A DNA stretch of 62,290 nucleotides from Actinomortierella ambigua (GCA_016098155.1 JAAAJB010000142.1:1-62290), one strand, 5' to 3'; positions 23,539 to 35,336 are shown, numbered from the stretch's first letter. Numbers and translations: made by a program. The notes: a model not told the origin generated them from the letters alone.

Positions 23539-24048
23539 AAGGTTCGTCTTTCGCAATAAACGCGGATTTTATCCATAGCTCTTACTTCCTTCATCAAGAC
23601 ATCGAAGGACTTTGGGCATGTAGTATGACAAGAGGAGGTGCTGAGCAACGTATCTCTGCCAACCACTGAATGGGCAGTATTACCTACAATCATAGAGTCG
23701 TAATGCGCCGAGTCTGAGAAGATCTATCATAGAAGTTTTGAGTCACTACCACTGTCAATCGTGATGGGAATGCTTGATACTCGATGTCGTTGTTGCTCAA
23801 GCCAGGCAATGGTTGCTTTGTTTGATGCTCTTCAGACAAACACCTAATCTCTTTCGTGTCCGCTCTGTGACATCATAATGAACGGAGTGATAAGCGCTAA
23901 GAATGACTGCATTCTGCGTCATTTTCCCACTAATTGGTGTTGAATCCGGTTCAAGTGTGTTTCTACCATGCAGGACACGTACGGCGCGCGATTTTCATCA
24001 TTCGCGGTGTCAAAAGCGAGGGAGGGAGGAGCCAATTACCAAGCTTAG

Positions 24049-24096
<48 letters not shown>

Positions 24097-24705
24097 TGGG
24101 AGGTAGAGGCGAAATAGGTAGCCAATAATGTGGTCGTATTAATCCAAGACGTCGTGGTGGGGGCTGTTGGAGAGAATGTTGTTGAATTGGCCTCCTTTCG
24201 CCACAGAAACAAACGTGTACGACAGAGTGGCGACTACATCTTCAGGAAGGCCTGTCGTTCAGACAAGAGAAAGATGCAACACGGGAATATATATACGCCT
24301 GTGCGTGCATTGGACGCGCATTGTCCGTTGGACAATACCGTACTCACGTGCTCCAGTTAACATCGAATGACGATATTTGTGCAGGGACGAAAGCTTTTTG
24401 TGGAAAGAGGAGATTCTCATCTGAGCACAATTGCACTCCTGATTCGTCCTAGCTCAGAGAGACTGGCCAGTCCCAACACTAACATCCAAGATAACCACAA
24501 CAAACCGTCGGCCCCCTCATTTTTCGTTTTCCCTCTCTCTCTCCTCTATCTTTTTTTCTTTTTATTCTCGTAACAACTCCACGCACAAGCACTTTTGTCC
24601 TACGCCTTCAACCCCTGATAGTGGTCACTCTTCTCAACACCCCTAGCTTTCCTCGCCAAAGTGCGCCTCGTCGTTTATCAACCAACCATCATATGCCATC
24701 ACAGC
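23539..24705. other. Intergenic region with (GA)n tract
   Basis: AATAAA at 23555-23560 probably ends cysteine-rich gene 3. A GA microsatellite runs at 24052-24090. A T-rich stretch (24545-24565) and pyrimidine-rich sequence precede the next gene. No supported coding sequence. Confidence 0.6.
24052..24090. repeat. (GA)n microsatellite
   Basis: A nearly pure GA run of about 39 bp in the spacer upstream of the LmbE/PIG-L-like gene. Confidence 0.9.
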
Positions 24706-26731
24706 ATGTCTGTCGCCTTTAACCATGCGCTATGGTGGCTAACTATCATGGCCCTCATGGGCTATACCTCGTATCAGGCGCCTGCCCAACAACGCCTCTC
24801 TCTTGCCTGTGCTGCACCTGTTCCACATGTGCAAAATCACCCGCCACCAAGGGATAAGCAAGAGCTTGCCTTCATGTCCCTGCAATCCAGAGTAGCAGCT
24901 GTCGTTCAGCCATATGACGGGATTATACTACCACCTTTCGACCCAGGGCAGCAGCCAAAGGTAGCGCAGCGCAACGCTGCCGTGGCACATGGAAAACCAA
25001 TAGTGGGCGCCCAGCAGCTATCCGGCCAAGACCATGATCGGAGTAAAGCTACAAAAAAAGCAAAAGGTCACCAGCTGTTGGGCACGAGCAAGGCAATGAG
25101 AGTCGGGAAGGCGAGCCATGCGAAACAGCTGTCGAGAGACGAGGGCAAAAACACTCCAGCTGTCTTTTACGTACCACACCAAGACGATGACGCTCTGGCA
25201 ATGGCGCTAGGTATAGTTTCGAAGACAACGACAGGGATACAGGGGGGAAGGGAAGGGGACAGGAGGGAGGGGAGGAAGTTTGAAAAATCCGAATCGGGCC
25301 GTGGAAAGGGGTCTTCAAAAAATGGTGGGAGCTATTGCGCTAACGAATCTAATGAATGGAGGCCGACTTTCGTTTTCTTAATTGGGCGAGTCTTGCATAG
25401 GCATTCGAGAACACATTGTAGCGGGGCGACAAGTTTATGTCCACCTCTACTCCGATGGGATCAACGCACCCCTCCGGGACATTGTGAACGGCAAGCTCCC
25501 CTGCCCCTTGCATAAGACCCCGCATCATTTCAACCTCTCCCTTGACGACGTTGTGATTGGGCGGACACACGAGTTTCGACAGAGCCTCCATGCCCTTGGT
25601 GTGCCTGCTGAGAATATCTTCGAAACAGGGTGGAGTGACCTCGAGCCTCTTCAAGACTATGATCGATTCAAATCAAAGCTGAGAGGGCTAATCGTCAGTT
25701 ATGAGACGAGGGTGGGTGAATGCTCTACTATCCACTCCCATTTTCCCTCTCGCGTCCATGCAGTACTTCATGCAGTACTTGATGAGGTGGTCGCAATCGT
25801 ATTCTAATCGTCTATGTCATTATATTTTGCCATCTATTCGTAGTTCCCTGGTGCCTCTCACAAGTGTATCAGTGGCGAATATGACAAAGACCCTGTGGGA
25901 CGCAATCCAACACATCGTGCTTGCTGGGATGTTGCTCGGGACCTAGTTGACGAATACCCGGGAGGTTGGCCCCCTTCCAAAGCCCATTGGGACTTGTACG
26001 TGGAGAAGGTGATGCGCTGTTTCTCTCTCTCCCCTTTTTTTCTCAGGGCTTGTACCGACCCATGTACTAACATTCCATCTTTCCGGCCGGAAATCCTTAT
26101 ACTCTCATGTCTCAGCCGGTTCTATAGGACCTACACATATTACAAACCCCCCGAAAAGCGCGTTGCACAGTTCATCTGGTCAATGCCAGAGCATCTGCAA
26201 TTCAAACGCCGTGCATTGGATCAGTACAAACAATGGGACCCCAAACGGGGCGAGATGGCGTGGGGCTACCACTCCGTCAAGACCCTCATCGATGCCGCGT
26301 ATAACGACCCTCATGTTTATATGGACATGCTCGACAACGACCCGACCAATCCTGAATACGATGTTTTCTTACGCAGAGAGGTTCAACAGTCGCCGTTTGC
26401 ACCTTACTGGGCACCTGGACCACATCGCATGAAGTTGCTGAAGAACAAGCACAACTCGCATAGTGCATCAGCTAATAATGCCTCGGCGGTGTTGGATGAC
26501 CCTATCCTTGTCCAACAAAAGGGCGAAAGCAAGATCGTTCTGGCAGAGACAGATGCTCACCAGACACTTCAGACACAGCAGGGTCCCTCGTCATCTGTCG
26601 ACATACATAGCCCCTTGGACGCGGCGGAGCAACAAGAAGTGGAAAATATCCTCGAAACCTATGAGAGACTGCAGAAGGCGAACGGCGTGACAGGTTACAC
26701 ATATTGGGATAAGCTACATAGCCTTCGATAA
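24706..26731 (+). CDS. LmbE/PIG-L-like (GlcNAc-PI de-N-acetylase superfamily) protein with N-terminal membrane anchor
   Basis: Four exons by phase: 24706-25210, 25401-25711, 25844-25995 and 26116-26731, giving 527 residues. Residues 8-22 (ALWWLTIMALMG) look like a signal anchor. A basic/disordered linker precedes the catalytic-type core. FYVPHQDDDALAMA (motif at 157-162) corresponds to the PHPDDE zinc-site motif of the family. A RNPTHRACWD segment (around 293-299) sits where many members have an HPDH-type motif. The family removes N-acetyl groups from GlcNAc-containing glycolipids or glycosides using zinc; substrate here unknown. The exact third intron was fixed by phase (donor GTACGT, acceptor CTCAG). 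A low-complexity tail follows residue about 440. Confidence is good for the superfamily and low for activity, because two motif positions differ from the usual residues. Confidence 0.8.
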
Positions 26732-26770
26732 GAAAACAAAAAAAAACAGCCCACATCAAAAGGATCTTAC

Positions 26771-27210
26771 CTTTCATATCATGTTCGGCTCCGTAGATGT
26801 GGCTCAGCGATTTGGTCACCCAGAAAGGAATTGCTTTGTTGGATACTCTGAGAAGTTGCTGCTCAGCCAATCCTTGACTGCGACCAATCGTCGAATGATG
26901 TCTTAACTGAAAACGCTGATGGGACAGAGTAGATAAATGCATCTTGATTTGGGCGAATAGTGGAAGGTTTCTGTGAAGGACTGGACGGAGATGTCGCGTG
27001 CTGGAGTGCGGTCCAGCCTTGCCTGGAAGCAAGCGAGTCGAAAGCAGCTGACTGCACGATCCGGGTCTCATCCCTGCAGGTAGGCACCGCTGCTGCTGAT
27101 ATACGCTCGGTTCTCCACAGATTGAGAGAAATCCGCACTGTCCGCTCCAAGAAGAGCCCCAAGGGCAGCATGAACAGCGCCTTGATCACATTCGCAACCC
27201 GGCACACCAT
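26771..27210 (-). CDS. Possible small gene, two exons seen, 3' end unresolved
   Basis: Exon 27210-27088 starts at ATG and encodes a segment with a short hydrophobic stretch (KALFMLPLGLFLERTV). Exon 26906-26771 continues in phase with QQLLRVSNKAIPFWVTKSL and ends at a good donor (AAAG/GTAAGA). The rest would have to overlap the 3' end of the convergent LmbE-like gene or stop soon after. I do not recognise the product. The case rests on coding-like composition and matching splice sites only; a non-coding or decayed locus is possible. Confidence 0.35.
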
Positions 27211-27617
27211 GCAACCACAAAGCGGGCAAGAACGTCATTGTGAAGATTGAATGTATGATATATTTACACACACCGGCGGGCCCAGCATTGAGCCACAAAT
27301 ATCTTTGGGTGTTAAGGTACAATTTCTTATCCAACTGAGACCAACCACGAGCGGCAGCGCGAGAAGGCGACGATTGCGGCCAATTAGATTTTTAATGTTG
27401 AATATCGCGAAGCACATGGAGGCAAGTACCCGTCTCAAGAGCTCAGGCGGAGAGAATCTCGCGTACAACCACCGAGTCGCCTTGCATTCCTTGGAATCGA
27501 CACTCGATTTGACCCAAGTTCTCTAGAGTGTCTCGTAGTTGTCGTATGGCCTATATCCGTGATAGAATGGGGTTCAAGCACCAATCACAAAGACGTAAGT
27601 GGGCGGTGTACCTGTGG

Positions 27618-28890
27618 TTATTGAGAGTGGCCAGCCGAATCCTGCCAGAACAAAAAGAAAAATCATTTCAAGCCTCCCTCCCCATGCCCAAGTTGAAAAA
27701 AAAAATGCTGCTTCAGCCCCATGTGTCCAAGACAGCTTATTGGCGGTCTATTGGATTTACCTCATGGAATTCTGCCATCTTTTTGTCAGCGACCATCCGG
27801 GCGAGATCGGACGAAGACCGATCTAGCAACGATTCGACGACGCCAGATTCCACCTGCGCATGCACCGACACAGAGGACCGTTCGCGCCCCTTGGAGAGCA
27901 ACTTTTTGGCTGGATGAAGCTCAAAATTCATCGACACGCCTTCCGACGTCACTGCAAACTTGCCAAGGCGGCCAACACGGCACTACATTGAGAGAGGGGC
28001 CAAGTAAGATCAAACGTCATTCGTCGACAAATGACATGTGAGTGATTAGATACTTCGATATCCACATATTTTAACCTTTTTGTTTTGGGAGCGTGGGGAG
28101 GATCCACACCTCCTCAACCTACCTTGGCCCACACTGCATCGCCTTGCTTGACACGGCTCGGTACTTGGTGCAACTCCACTGTCGGCACAAATGACTCCAT
28201 CATCATAATCTCATCGCCAACGTTTGTCCAGTGAATTCCGTCATCCACGTTCTTGAAATCAATCTCAAACATAGTGCCCTCCTTTTTGACTTCAACTAGG
28301 TCTGCTTGACCACGTGTGAGACTCGATGACGGTGGGCCATGAGTAGCAGCACGTGTCGAGGAAGGATATGGTTGCTGTCTTGACTTTGTCGTCGGTCTTG
28401 CAGATGCGACATCTTTTTCTCTGGATTGCTGGTGTGAGGCGACTGAAGAAGAGGCTGGACGTCGAAGAGGCTGTGTTGTCTGTCTTTGCCCAGATGATGT
28501 CAGGGCGGAAGGTGGACGTGGTGCTGGCCGTGCTGGATGTTGTGCTTGTGGTGGTGCGTGAGAGGTGGTTCTTCTTGCGGTAGCAGTAGCTGGCCTTCCA
28601 GAAGCCGGTGGCAGGCGCTCAGGGGGGAGCCAGCTCTGACAACAAACAGCCAGGTGGCTCGCCATCGTACTCCGCGCGGCGAGCATTTTCGCGCAGGCAT
28701 TGTTTGGACACTTCAACATGTTGCCTTTGTTGGCTAGACGAGCCAGAGCGAACTCTTTGCCACTAGATATCGTGAAAGTGTACTTCGGGTAGTGCCAATT
28801 GTACTTATGGTTCTGCATTGCCAGAGAATCCGCCATATCTTTCCTGCATTCTTGGCATCTTAATTGTTGGGGGCCGGCTTTTCGCTTCAT
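27618..28890 (-). CDS. Two-zinc-finger protein (C2H2 plus C2HC), unknown function
   Basis: Exons 28890-28123, 27982-27761 and a tentative 27641-27618 give about 337 residues. Near the N terminus a C-x2-C-x12-H-x4-H finger (C12, C15, H28, H33) is followed by a C-x4-C-x12-H-x3-C finger (C61, C66, H79, C83). A Pro/Ala/Arg/Ser-rich disordered middle follows. The C-terminal exon has a helical, hydrophilic stretch (SLLDRSSSDLARMVADKK). The last exon is only eight codons with stop and depends on an acceptor at CTGGCAG; the C terminus is therefore uncertain. The protein could bind nucleic acid, but no homologue comes to mind. A TATATA element lies about 95 bp upstream. Confidence 0.7.
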
Positions 28891-28982
28891 GTGAATGTTT
28901 GTCTCGAATGGTTTCCTGAAGTGATTGTGGAGTTGGGGGTAACAAAAGCGAAAGAAAAGAGGTGTTTGAAAAGCCACAGGGG

Positions 28983-28988
28983 TATATA
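28983..28988 (-). promoter_or_regulatory. TATA-like element of the zinc-finger gene
   Basis: TATATA within GGTATATAAA, about 95 bp upstream of the minus-strand ATG at 28890. No plus-strand gene starts nearby. Confidence 0.5.
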
Positions 28989-31900
28989 AATTTCTGGTGT
29001 TGTTTGCACCACATCACATTCAATCTTGGCTTTTCCTTTCAACACGGACAAAGTTCAGCTGGATAGCTCAATATATTATCAGACCATCATAGACTGCACC
29101 AGTTTCATCAGTGGACGACTCCGCTGGGACGAAGGTGGCCTTAGCGGACAAGGTAAACGCGCCTGCTATACACTTGATACCATGTTGTACATTTGGTACC
29201 AGGAGGGAAACAGGCATGGGACATTCGCAATTCTAAATCCAGAAGCCGTGTAAAAATCCGGTCGACGTGAAGAGTGTCGAATGTGGATATATGAAAGTCA
29301 ATGTGGCGTTACAGTGGCATTTTAGAGAACATCTACGCTTCCTTTGAACGTCTCTCACGCCCTGCTGTATGTCGCATCGAACCACTTCCACCCCCAGTAG
29401 AAATACTGGCTTATCTTGGTGCGTATTGTCCGTGGTATGAGGGCCTGATACCAAAAAAATAGGACGTTACAAATACAACTGCTACAATCAATCTGGGGAA
29501 TCCTAGAACGGCGATCCCTGCAAGATGAGGCGCGAGTAGTGGCTACCATTTGAGATGTGTCCTTGTGCCAATCACTCAGCTTTCTTTCTCACCTCTTCCC
29601 ACTTTTCCCATTCTTGTAAATTCCTCCTGCAGAAATAGACTTTCTTGTGCACACATGCCGCCGTTTGCCACACCTCCATCGATATTCTACGTTGAAAGAC
29701 GCAGTCCACTCAAGAGAGGAGACCGAGCGCTATCGATGGCGAACGAGGGTCCACAAAGTGCAACCACGACTATCCTTTTGGGTCTCGTGTCTTTCTTTCT
29801 TCATACGCATGCATTGATCCAAACATGACCACCTAATTAGTGCCCAGAGGGGTCCCTCTTGTATATACTCCCTCATGAATAGACCCTGTACACCATGACC
29901 ACCACTTGTACTGATTCATACAGTTTATGACCTTTGCTCTTGTTGAACCCTCTTACCAATGCCCCCTCCCCTTTCCCGCCAACCCTCTTTCTTCGCTGCC
30001 TTCGAGCACAGTGCGCGCTATCTATCTCGTCGCGCGGTAGACACGAGGTCAGAGACGCCATTCTGTTGTTTTATGCACGAACACGAGATATATTTATAGT
30101 GCCAGAACGCGCGAAAGACAGCAAGCTTGTGACCAGGGTTTGGTAAACCCGATTCTTGTAACGACTATAGCGGTACAATACTACTGTTATAGATTTTTCC
30201 GTCTAGCACTACCATAGCGGGCTTGAAATGCGCGAGCCAGGCGTTGTGCTGGGAATTGTCGATAATGGGGAACGGCATCAGACCCTAGACGGCAAATTCT
30301 AGGGCGGTCGTGACGAGGGACGCTTTGCTTGGGTGATGTTTGCGCATCGCGCAGAAGCTCGGGTGGATTGTCGACCAAGTGCCTGGTTTATTCTGTGGCC
30401 GAACTGTTAACAGAAAAATTGGAGGTGCTCGCATGTGTAGCGCATTGGTCTGTATGCACCATGCATTTTATGTGATCAACTATCCACCTCATAGTATACT
30501 ATTCCTTTCTCAATCTTTCAATAGTATGGGCTTCCCATTCATGATAACATATGGCCATATAGTATCTCTTCGAGATTCAACAATGAAGCTGCAGTCTTTT
30601 GGCGTTCTTTCGGGGGGGGGGGGGCAGTTGCACACTTGTGATGGAGGCACAACGATACACAGGTTTTCTCCCAGAGTCTGGTATCTGCGAGGGCACGGCT
30701 ATTGAGGCAAGGCACTCTGTTTACATTTGTTGTCTGATGCACCCTTGTACATGGCGGAGCTTTAGACCATGAAGATTTGGGCGTGGGAACAAGTTTGCTC
30801 GCTCAGCCACTCTGTGAAATCAAAAAGGTCTGGATAATGCTCTGCGTACAAAGTTCAATCTCAGCGTCATGGTAGACGAGACTAGACTAACCTTGCGTTC
30901 TGCTTACGATTGACCTCTTGTATCACCTTCAGGCGTCTTTTCCTTTTCACATCTTTTCCCTCCGATTAGCATGGTCCTCAGCCAGCTGTCAGCTTGGGTG
31001 AATGGTTCATTCTCTCCCTTTGGATGTTGTTTTCAAAGGGTTCCAACCCACACATTTTGAGAGGGACCGAGGTTTGCGCCTACAAAAAATGAGGATCTTC
31101 GTTTTCCTTGGTCGGACAGATGTAACCATTGTGCGCGTAATGAAAGGAAGATCCCTGTCGCACATGGGCACATGTTCTGAGCCATGGCAGAATGTGTTCA
31201 ATCTCCTGTCTTCTGAAAGAGACGTACGCCCAGAAAACATCTTTCCCCTCCCCCCTTCCGCGGCCATTGGCAGACAGGTTGGTATCCCTTGCACAACATT
31301 ATCAATGCGGTAAAGCAGGCCTCTTCATACCTCTCGCTGTGTTCTAGCAGTGACAACCGCCCCCTGTGGTTTCTGTACTGTGATATTTGTCTCCTTGATT
31401 TTTTGTGGGTCTGGAACCCATCTATCTCTCCAGTCCTTTTAGATGCATATGAATGCATGCGTCCTTTCTACAAAGGCTGGGACCTTTGTGACTTTGAGCG
31501 ATTTTTTCTTTGCCCAACCTTGTCTTTTGGTCTAACACCAAAGGTCAGTGCGGCCCGAGGCCTACTGTTTCCCGCTCCGTATGCTTTTCCACCGCATTCT
31601 GACGAACGTAGCCCACACCTCACTATTGTACACAAACGGCTTGGTGATAGACACTTATAATAGATCGTCTTTCCCGTTTTGGAGCTACAAACAAAAGGGA
31701 ATCATCCGAGAGAAACCAATAGGAGGCGGATGTCCCTCGGGATTACTGCTCTGATAACGATGGTCAGTGCAAACCAAAACGTCCAGTAGTCTAACCCTAC
31801 CTCTCTCTTATCGTATGATAGCAGGGGGAAAGGGAACATTTTGCAGGGACCACCATAGTTCCAGAGTACGTATTGTATCTGAGCTTACTGATCCAGAATG

Positions 31901-32376
31901 TTCTTCACGAAAGAAACCCATCTCCGACGCGACATTGGGCGGAAAAGCAGAGAGTTTAGCTTGGTGCTCTACCAACATGCCTCTTGAACACGGCGTGCAT
32001 CAGATATTGCGAACGAAGGCGCCTCAATGGGTGTTAGTATACATACTACCTACGAGCCATATCGAGGTGCACAGTGCAATAAAGTTTCACCTTTCCTACC
32101 CCATGCTCATTTCACCAGGATGTAGGAAACACATACTTTGTGAAAGTATATTTTCGCAGACAATGGCCCGCTGGATATTCTGAGACAGGCAACTGTCGGA
32201 GTGCAATATGAACTGCTTTTCTTTGGTCCGTGGGCGCACACGGCGATCCGCATGCACAAAGTGCAAACTGTGTCGTTTTTCTGCTTAGGCAGAGAATCTA
32301 TAATCCGACACAACAAAGTAAAGCGGGTTAACTGTTGCCACCCCTTCTGGGTGGCCGCCAGGAAATAGCACGGTGC

Positions 32377-32383
32377 TATAAAA
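32377..32383 (+). promoter_or_regulatory. TATA box of cysteine-rich gene 4
   Basis: TATAAAA in GTGCTATAAAAACG, 78 bp upstream of ATG 32461. The spacing resembles that of member 1. Confidence 0.65.
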
Positions 32384-32460
32384 ACGAGGCGCCCCCATGT
32401 TGCGCACAACCTCAATCGACCTCCATCAAGCCAGCCCCATTGGATCCCACTCTTACCACC

Positions 32461-32865
32461 ATGCGTATCCAGGTCATCTCTACCGTATTCGCCGCCGTTT
32501 TGGCCTCCAAGTTAGCCGATGCTGCTGCTGTTTTCCAGTGCCCAGAACTGTACGGCACTTGCAACACATGCACCCGGTCGAGTAACGGTCTTCTTGCTTC
32601 CCTCACTCGCAAAGTTTGCGAGCCATACTCGGAGGAGCAGTGCCACCGCTTGTACGGTGACGAGAGCTGGCTGTGCGATGATGGATGTAACACCTGTAGG
32701 TGCAGCAACGTTGGCGTCATGAGCACTCGCATGGCTTGCCGCCCTTACGATCTCAAGGACTGCATGCAAACCCACGGTACCAAGTCGTTTGAAATTGGCA
32801 ACCGTCTGTACGAGTGCACTGCAGACGGCATTGCCTCTCGCTTCAAGTTTGTAACCCATCAATAA
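32461..32865 (+). CDS. Secreted cysteine-rich protein, family member 4 (degenerate C-terminal half module)
   Basis: 134 residues from ATG 32461; the frame is open upstream, but this ATG starts the signal peptide (MRIQVISTVFAAVLASKLADA). It keeps CPELYGTCNTC, ASLTRKVCEPYSEEQC, LCDDGCNTCRC, GVMST and CRPYDLKDC. In the C-terminal half module the usual W-x-C-G-x-R-x-C-x-C has become FEIGNRLYEC, so two conserved cysteines are lost together, and GIAS is followed by a longer tail (RFKFVTHQ). Loss of both in one member suggests that they normally pair. Function unknown. Confidence 0.9.
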   Translation: MRIQVISTVFAAVLASKLADAAAVFQCPELYGTCNTCTRSSNGLLASLTRKVCEPYSEEQCHRLYGDESWLCDDGCNTCRCSNVGVMSTRMACRPYDLKDCMQTHGTKSFEIGNRLYECTADGIASRFKFVTHQ

Positions 32866-33209
32866 GGCGCCTACCACTGTAGCAGTATGATATTCCAACA
32901 AAGCAAAGAGTTAGCAAATGCGTCTGATACTCCTGAGCCACCTTCCCACGCCTTTCTGTTGTTTTTGTTGCTTCCTGTGCCCATCATGATGAAATGGTCA
33001 AGACTGCGAGTGCATTGCTCCCCCCCCCTTTTTTTTTCCTTGCCAAAACATTTGGGTCGTTTTTTTTTTCTTTCTCTTCAACCATTCTTTCTCTCTTCTC
33101 TCTCGCCTCCACTCCCTGCCCCTCACATACTCTCTTTCTCTTTTTTTTTTCATTGCTCACAACTTCCTCCACATATCCATATCGTCACTAAAAACAAAGA
33201 TAAAAAACA
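32866..33209. other. Intergenic spacer with poly-pyrimidine tracts upstream of cysteine-rich gene 5
   Basis: 344 bp with C/T-rich runs (33018-33038, 33060-33110, 33130-33152) and an A-rich leader just before the ATG at 33210. No clear TATA box. Confidence 0.6.
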
Positions 33210-33671
33210 ATGAAGAACCTCCTCGCATGTCAAATCTTATCCCTGATGGCCCTGGTGGCTGTTGCTATCGCTGTGGCCCTCCCTCAAAACATTGTCTTCA
33301 GCAACTCGTTCAGCATCAACAAAGACAAGAAAAACGTCAAGTTCAGCTGCCCCGAGGAGTATGGTGAATGCAATACGTGCATCCTTGTCGAAGACCTAAT
33401 TGGCAGTACTACCCGCATTGCCAGCATCACCCGCAAGGTGTGCGACCCGTATTCGAGGGACTACTGCTTGGATCTCTACGGCAGCTGGTTCCTGTGCGAC
33501 GACGGCTGCAACCTTTGCACTTGCGGCGAGCGCGATGTGACTCCTACCAGGATGGGTTGTTCGCCCTATGACTATGAGGTCTGTGTTGATCAACATACGC
33601 CCCTCCCCTGGTCATGCGGTGGTCGAATGTGTATCTGTACTAGCTACGGCATTGCTTCATACAATCCTTGA
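33210..33671 (+). CDS. Secreted cysteine-rich protein, family member 5
   Basis: 153 residues, ATG to TGA. The signal peptide (MKNLLACQILSLMALVAVAI) is followed by a longer Lys/Asn-rich N-terminal extension than in the paralogues. Then the family pattern: CPEEYGECNTC, ASITRKVCDPYSRDYC, LCDDGCNLCTC, CSPYDYEVC, a half module with SCGGRMCIC, and terminal GIASYNP. All 14 core cysteines are present. Inside module 1 there is an insertion (DLIGSTTR) before ASITRKVC. An AATAAA lies at 33836-33841, about 165 bp after the stop. It is in tandem with member 4, 344 bp apart. Function unknown. Confidence 0.9.
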   Translation: MKNLLACQILSLMALVAVAIAVALPQNIVFSNSFSINKDKKNVKFSCPEEYGECNTCILVEDLIGSTTRIASITRKVCDPYSRDYCLDLYGSWFLCDDGCNLCTCGERDVTPTRMGCSPYDYEVCVDQHTPLPWSCGGRMCICTSYGIASYNP

Positions 33672-35336
33672 TCGAAAGAAAGAGACCTTTGCACTCAACC
33701 CACACCCCACACCCACATCCACACAGATACATAAAAACACATACGCACATTTTCATATAGCATTTCTCCTGCTCTCTTTCTCAGTGTAGAGAGTTTTTGG
33801 CCCCGCACACACACACACAACACTGTTCAACATGAAATAAAACATCATATACGATATGCCGTATTTCTTTTGCTCACCTGCTTCCGAGGAGCATCGAGAC
33901 GGGAGAGAATAAGTCCAATAAGGGATCCCAGATGCCTCCTTTCTTCCCCTCATCTCTCATCTTTCTCTCTCTCTCTCTCTGGTAGAATGGCCTGACTGGA
34001 GTGTGTGTTTTACTCTCCCTTTTTTTCATGCACTTTAAGGTAGAAAGAGGCTATGCCTTGCGGCCCTAGCTTAGTTGACGACACACGCACTCTGCAACCA
34101 CATTGATCCCTTTCTTGCTCCCCCCCCCCCATCAACCAACTTCTTGAGCATGCTGTCTCACCCTCTCACCCTTCCACCCTCTGTCCTGGGTCGACCGGCA
34201 AAGTGAGTTCCCAGATTGTGGAGAGGTCTGAGAGTGGTGAATTGGGGGGGGGGGAAGGTCATGTCCGTCCTGCCCCGTCACATTCGCTCCCTCGAAGGAA
34301 AGCTTGCTAGGGTTGCTTAGAATCTTCGAACGCGACCTCGCTTCCGAGGGGCCAATAAAAAGAGCGTGGGAGAGAGCCGTGCCCACAGGTCCCAGATGTT
34401 GAAGTATGGATTTCGGCCTTGGATTTGAATCATGCAACCTGGCTATGGCCACATATGCAACGTTACATCATGGATACACACAAGGAAGCATGCGCTTCCG
34501 GAGAGACACCAGAGAGTACGACAAGTCTTGCCATTGTGATAATCACCACGGGAGAGCTATCACACTTGCCATAGACTGCTGTACATACTGCATCTTCTTC
34601 ATCTGTACTTGATTCCTCCATTCGACATTTCATTTCTCCGGTCAACACCACATTCTCTTTCCAAAAGTTGTCTCTCAGCCGCCTCAAGACCATTTTGACA
34701 TCCGCAACCATGTGGTGTTGGTCATTGGCAGCGAGGGTGGGCATGGGATCCTGACGGCACTCCGACCAGCTACTGTCTGTAGGCCGAGCGCTGCTGGGAA
34801 CAGGATCCATTCGACTGTCCAAAAGCAAGCAATACTGTTGTGGAGGACGACGGGTCGAAGCTTGACGTTGCAGAGCCTTTGACGACGTGGTTATCAACAC
34901 GGAGGGACCGTCTCGCCATGTTTTGATGTGGAGCAGCGAGGTACCTCGTAACACTGTTGACTATAGCTACGGAATAACATTGAGGTGTAAGCCAACCAAC
35001 TAGCCTATATGTTAGGGCAGGAATAAAAATTCAACGAGGCAACAGGAAGGCGCTTCAAATGGTGCGATCGATCAAGGGATCACCTTGGGGCACCCATTGT
35101 ATTCAACCCTGGTTTGCCACCAACTTGCCAAGGGTGGCTTGTTTTTTGAGCTTCTTTCACTTTTCAGTTTTCAAGTTGTGAGGGGGTGTGCCATTCTGCC
35201 TGCTCCTGCCACTTGCACACACAAACACACGCACACTCACTCACTTACGCACGTACACGCACACACACACACACACACACTCTGCCTCTCTATCTCTGTC
35301 ACTCATTCTCTTTCCTTCAATCCTCTCCCGCTGCTC
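33672..35336. other. Intergenic region with one doubtful minus-strand frame
   Basis: Contains AATAAA (33836-33841), a CT run (33965-33980), C and G runs (34120-34131, 34243-34253) and a CA run (35261-35281) in the leader of the IBtk-like gene. A minus-strand frame 34810-34463 (115 codons from ATG) has fairly coding-like composition, with a charged helix-like stretch (VADVKMVLRRLRDNFWKEN), but no recognisable domain. I treat it as doubtful. Confidence 0.5.

Larger units (their letters stand above)
28891..32460. other. 3.6-kb intergenic region
   Basis: Open frames here are short, open on non-ATG codons and show no family motifs (for example 29026-29253 +, 30340-30705 +, 31289-31660 +). A 13-bp G run lies near 30611-30623. 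The right end carries the TATA element of cysteine-rich gene 4. A short gene with small exons could be hidden, but nothing is supported. Confidence 0.55.

Noticed and set aside
27618..28890. Checkpoint clamp (HUS1-like) identity for the second exon of the zinc-finger gene
   Set aside because: The phrase around GVSMNFEL briefly suggested it, but the rest of the exon and the N-terminal zinc fingers do not fit that family.
29026..29253. 75-codon plus-strand frame downstream of the zinc-finger gene promoter
   Set aside because: It opens on TTG, has no domain, and no splice or promoter context supports it.
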